Positions 60,411 through 64,000 of a DNA stretch of 64,000 nucleotides are shown one piece after another. The first letter of the stretch is position 1. Every line of letters begins with the position of its first letter. Made by a program: the position numbers and the translations under genes. The notes under the pieces are model-generated. The model had not been told where the DNA came from and did not search any database. It saw only the letters and a program-made list of their open reading frames with translations. The DNA is from Strongylocentrotus droebachiensis (taxonomy: Eukaryota > Echinodermata > Echinoidea > Camarodonta > Strongylocentrotidae): NCBI GenBank assembly GCA_035222895.1, contig JAVYIG010000067.1, positions 992,001 to 1,056,000 on the forward strand, given 5' to 3'.

Positions 60411-61200
60411 TCACCACTGGCGTACTGGTTGGGGCGGGGGGGGGGGGGGGGGGACTGTTGCCCCCAATACAATTCTGACGTGGTTTATTTCTAATTCGAT
60501 ACCAGTGATTTAAAAATGTTGCTGAAATGAATTTAATTTTCCGGGACTTTTCAGTACATTATACTTTGTATGCGTTTGTTGGAAAATGACAAATTCCCAA
60601 ATTTACAGTCAGGTAAGAAATATGCTTATTCAGAGGCCTACATGTCAGGGCCCACGGAACGGAGGGGCTCAGGGGGGGGGGGGGGGGAGCTCAAACTCCC
60701 CCCTCCCACTTTTTTTGAAAAAGTATAATAAAAAAGAAAAATAGAAAGAAATAAGGTATCGAAATATGTTCATCTCACCGTAATTAAATGCCTCAAATTC
60801 CCGAGTTTCATGGGGCTCAGCCCCCTGGACCCCACGCCAATGTCATGAATAAGGTATCAAAATATGCTCATCTGAATGTAATTAAATGTTAATAACCCTT
60901 GAGCTTCCGGGTGCTCCCTTGACCCCCGCCGGGGCTTTGCCCCTATATAGACCCCACGACAATTTACGCTACGCTCTACCTGATCGTAAATATATTTTAG
61001 CCTCCCCCCACCCACTTTGAAAATCGTTCAAAGGGGCATGCGTGTAAGAGTGGTGGTGATGCGAATGTTTTTTCTGCCCACCCAAAGTTTTTGCTCATTA
61101 CGCCACTGCTGTTCACCATTACGTACCAATATTTGGCTCGCATGATTTTAAATTTGGCCCCCCCTTAAGAAATCCTGGATCCGCGCCTGGTGATAGCCCT
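60411..61200 (-). repeat. Composite repeat related to 31.3-33.6 kb
   Basis: G-runs at 60434-60454 and 60672-60687, two units of the 115-bp satellite (60778-60960), and 'ttgctcattacgccact' with 'taccaatatttggctcgcat' as in the 31.4-32.1 kb spacer. Order and strand suggest one large dispersed element family present at least twice. Confidence 0.8.
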
Positions 61201-61607
61201 ACATAAATATTATATTGTCGAATTGTATATTTTTGTAGGCTATTGACAAATCTGAAAGACTGACGACGTTTCTGTTTCTTCTTTCACTTTCTTATAGGAA
61301 ATTTTCAGCAAACAAGTCAGCAAATTTGGACGGACGCCCCCTATTAAAAATAAACATGTGACGCCCCTCATATGATTTCACAAGACAGACTCGTCGCAAT
61401 CAAACAGTATATTGATCACGTGTAATGAATAATAGTGATATTGGTCTGTACACTATAGAGAAAATATACAAAGGACTGCTGACAGGAAACCGAAATAGGG
61501 CTTATTGTTTTTTTGTGATTGTAATATCTTAAAAGAGTTATCTTGGAGACAATCATAGTAGTAGTTTATGGATCTAATTTTATTCCGAAATGGATAATGA
61601 TGACGAT

Positions 61608-62156
61608 TTAAAGGGATAGTTGCGTTTTTGTTTCAGACCGCAAATTCCTTCAATGCTTATGGTTATCGCTCTCATTCTTATTTATGATATTGCTTGTCCT
61701 CCTTTAGGACCTAAAACTTCTATGAAGGTAAGTTTAGACCCCAAAATGTGTAAAAATTTAGCCAATACGATCATACCAATTCCACCTTTAAAAAATACGG
61801 TGACCGTTAATTAATTAATTAATAATAACAATACGTACACAGGCCGGCTGGTTGTGCGTATTATAACCAATACGAAAAAGCCAACAAAAAGCCAACATCG
61901 GCATTACCTGGAATAAAACATTTTTTCAACGGCTGGTTCAAATAATTATCGAATATTTGTGGGGCACCACAAATATTAGAAATCGTTATAATTATGGACA
62001 TTTCAGCCTGTCTCTGAACCGATTTTGATCAAACAAAGATGATTTTGTCATTTAAATTGTATGTTCTTTCAAATTTGACACTCAGTTTTTCATTATCTCA
62101 CACACACAAAATATTTTGTGTAGCGCCCTCTGCAACCAAACTCAACTATCCCTTTG
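61608..62156. mobile_element. TTAA-type TIR element (TTAAAGGGATAGTTG)
   Basis: Left end TTAAAGGGATAGTTG and right end CAACTATCCCTTTGA are inverse; right TTAA has changed to TTGA. Non-coding, 549 bp. Confidence 0.78.
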
Positions 62157-62467
62157 AGTTTTTGAACGGAATTCAAGGGAGCAACTTTCGAGTGAGAGGG
62201 TATATTTCTGATTAGCGTTGCCATTGTCTTTATTCGTACCTGTGTCGAATGATAAAAAGGATTACGCCATCGCTTTAGAGCAAGCTACTTGGTAATCGTT
62301 TATTCCACTTATTTTGTGTTTATGAAGTATTATGGAGCGACAGTCTTGAAAATAATCAAAACAATTTACTCCTCTTTTTGAAGATTAGTTTCTTGATTTA
62401 TTTTGTTGAATTCCGTGTAGTTAATTGCATGCTTATCGTCACTAGCTTCTCGTTGATCAAACATTTT
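62157..62467. other. Unassigned
   Basis: Nothing recognised. Confidence 0.4.
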
Positions 62468-62634
62468 GGCCCGAATTCACAAAGCAAGGTTTGAGCTCAG
62501 ACCAAGGTTTGAGCTCAAACCTCCTTTTGTTTCGCCAAACCTCCTTTTGTTATTTACAACCATTAAATAACAAAAGGAGGTTTGGCGAAACAAAAGGAGG
62601 TTTGAGCTCAAACCTTGCTTTGTGAATTCGGGCC
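62468..62634. mobile_element. Foldback MITE, family E, copy 2
   Basis: Same ends and stem as 52151-52340, with a shorter loop. Nearly perfect hairpin. Confidence 0.92.
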
Positions 62635-62712
62635 TTAAAGTATACTGCTCTCTATAGGGCCATATATATTTGTCCAGGTTATTCATCGAACATGATTTTC
62701 TTTAAAAGGATG

Positions 62713-63240
62713 TTAAAGGGCCCATGACATCGAAGTACAAGTGTATTCCTGTTGGTGTGCAGTCCTGCATACATCTCATATTTTGATATGTAAACTTCTG
62801 AATTTGTTTCATAGATTTTTAAATATTTGTTTAAATATTTATTTTTCAAACTTGCTAAGCTCCACCCCCAAAACCTCCAGATCAGTCAGTCATCAATGAG
62901 CTAACTTGAGAAAGTGGTATGTATCTTTGCCGAAGTCAACCACCTGTTACAATACGTAATAAAATAGCAACATACAAGTTGCTATGTCAGACATGCTGTA
63001 GCATCACCAGGAAGACAAAGGCAATGATGATGTATTGTACATATGGAAGCATTCAATTCTATTATGAACGTGTGCTAAGCTGGGGGAAATTACATACCAT
63101 TGTCTATTCTAGAATATTAGTTTAGTCTGACATGTCTGACATAGCAACTTATATGTTGCTATTGTTTGTGGTATTGTAACAGGTGGTCAACTTTGGCAAA
63201 GTTACATGCCACTTTCTCAAATTGCATGGTGGTACAAAGG
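62713..63240. mobile_element. Inverted-repeat region, probable TTAA element
   Basis: Starts TTAAAGGGCCCATGACAT; arms 62908-63010 and 63120-63228 are inverse ('accacctgttacaatac', 'atagcaacatacaagttgct', 'gtcagacatg'). The outer right end was not found. Confidence 0.65.
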
Positions 63241-63360
63241 ATTTTTTAATGTTGGGGACCGGGGTAAAATGCAATGAATTATTGAAAATGTATTGCATTT
63301 TCTTTGTTCATTGTTTTTTATTTGTGGAAACTGCCCCCTACCCTAGCCCCCGCTGCGTAC

Positions 63361-63422
63361 AGTCATGGTTCAGTGGCCAAGCAGTGGCCTCGTAACTGTG
63401 AGGCCCAAGGATCAAAACCGTG
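63361..63422 (+). repeat. tRNA-like sequence (Thr-CGT type loop), SINE head
   Basis: 'tggttcagtggccaagc' (A box), loop 'ctCGTaa', 'ggatcaaaacc' (B box). The T-loop deviates, so a SINE or pseudo-tRNA is likelier than a gene. Confidence 0.5.
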
Positions 63423-64000
63423 TCGATGTGCCATATTAGTGCCCTTTTTATTAATGTAGCTAATAAACTAAAATGGCTCAGTAAAAAGTGCTTAGTTTCA
63501 ATTTTGAATTAGAAATTTCAAATTAAAAACTTACTCTATTGCAATCATACACAACAACGTTAGCAATCGACATGTAAAAAATGCGTTTTCGTCCGCTCGT
63601 AGTCTTTTCCCCAGACGTGAAAGTGCTACGAAACTATTGCAAACCCAGGTAATTCAAAGTCTTGGTGTATAGAGCCCCGCGTAGAGATTCGAAAAATCAA
63701 AGTAAATCAAAATATATCTCTTCGGTGGAACTAATTTTAAAGAGACATGGGTAGTATACACGCAAATAAATGTCGGCGCTGGCATGGCCGAAAAGTGACC
63801 CTAAACGTCGAAATTGAAGTTGAAAAAAGATACCCTAAACGTCGAAACGTAACCTGAAAAGCACCCTTTTTTTCTAAAAACGTCGACGACGCCACAAGGC
63901 CCAAAACCGACCCTTTTTCGACGTTTTTTATGACGAGCACGCGTACCACTTTGGTACGCGAGTGACCCCCGGGACGACCACTCGACCAACTCACAATCCA
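63423..64000. other. Unassigned right edge
   Basis: 'ccctaaacgtcgaaa' occurs twice (63800, 63835) with an inverse 'tttttcgacgttttt' near 63913, so an inverted-repeat element may be cut by the window end. Confidence 0.4.

Noticed and set aside
63737-63994. 85-residue minus-strand open frame at the right edge
   Set aside because: It runs through repeated cgtcgaaa sequence and has no recognised domain.

Overview
This is nuclear DNA from an animal. Two spliced genes with GT-AG introns sit in AT-rich, transposon-crowded sequence with no operon-like packing. The foldback and TTAA elements, the Jockey-type LINE fragments and the tails such as 'gcgctatataa' fit a marine deuterostome invertebrate (echinoderm or a near relative). 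That placement is an inference made without a database.

Gene 1, minus strand, positions 1 to 23382: NOL6/Nrap/Utp22, a nucleolar factor of the small-subunit processome. I placed 18 coding exons and one probable 27-nt microexon by matching conserved protein blocks to splice sites with consistent phase. They encode about 916 residues from the initiator Met. The last fifth of the protein lies beyond the left edge. Gene 2, plus strand, about 51587 to 58.2 kb: a cyclophilin of the PPIB (ER cyclophilin B) type in five exons. Its coding frame is complete from exon 2 onward, and the start is ambiguous.

Between and inside the genes: NOL6 introns carry tandem repeats, TTAA-flanked MITEs, long palindromic MITEs and a 5'-truncated LINE. 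23.4-27.4 kb holds a long-TIR element, a LINE ORF1 (zinc-knuckle) relic and a 95-bp tandem array. 27.5-33.6 kb is a composite of inverted arrays: a polypurine/polypyrimidine satellite inside a 1.7-kb palindrome, and a ~115-bp 'ggggctccgccccc' satellite split by an 800-bp foldback and a small hAT-like MITE. 33.7-35.8 kb is a decayed L1/Tx1-like LINE holding a TIR element. 36.2-37.6 kb is a tandem duplication. 37.8-43.7 kb has a TIR element in a G-run and degenerate 'tgccccttttc' arrays. 43.7-46.6 kb is a second LINE relic split by a MITE. 46.7-51.6 kb has a segmental duplicate, a 181-bp triplicate, a tRNA-like sequence and a 224-bp triplicate abutting the cyclophilin start. After 59 kb only repeats are seen.

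The most striking pattern is repeated duplication of exon edges together with their splice sites, in both genes: NOL6 exon 13 (11 extra partial copies amplified as a satellite inside its own intron), NOL6 exons 5, 5b and 7, and cyclophilin exons 3 and 5. Most copies look neutralised, for example by loss of the acceptor AG or by lying beyond the stop codon, but two keep usable-looking acceptor or donor sites. I see no CRISPR, no bacterial operon and no virus. The two genes are not functionally linked; they are neighbours across about 28 kb of repeats.
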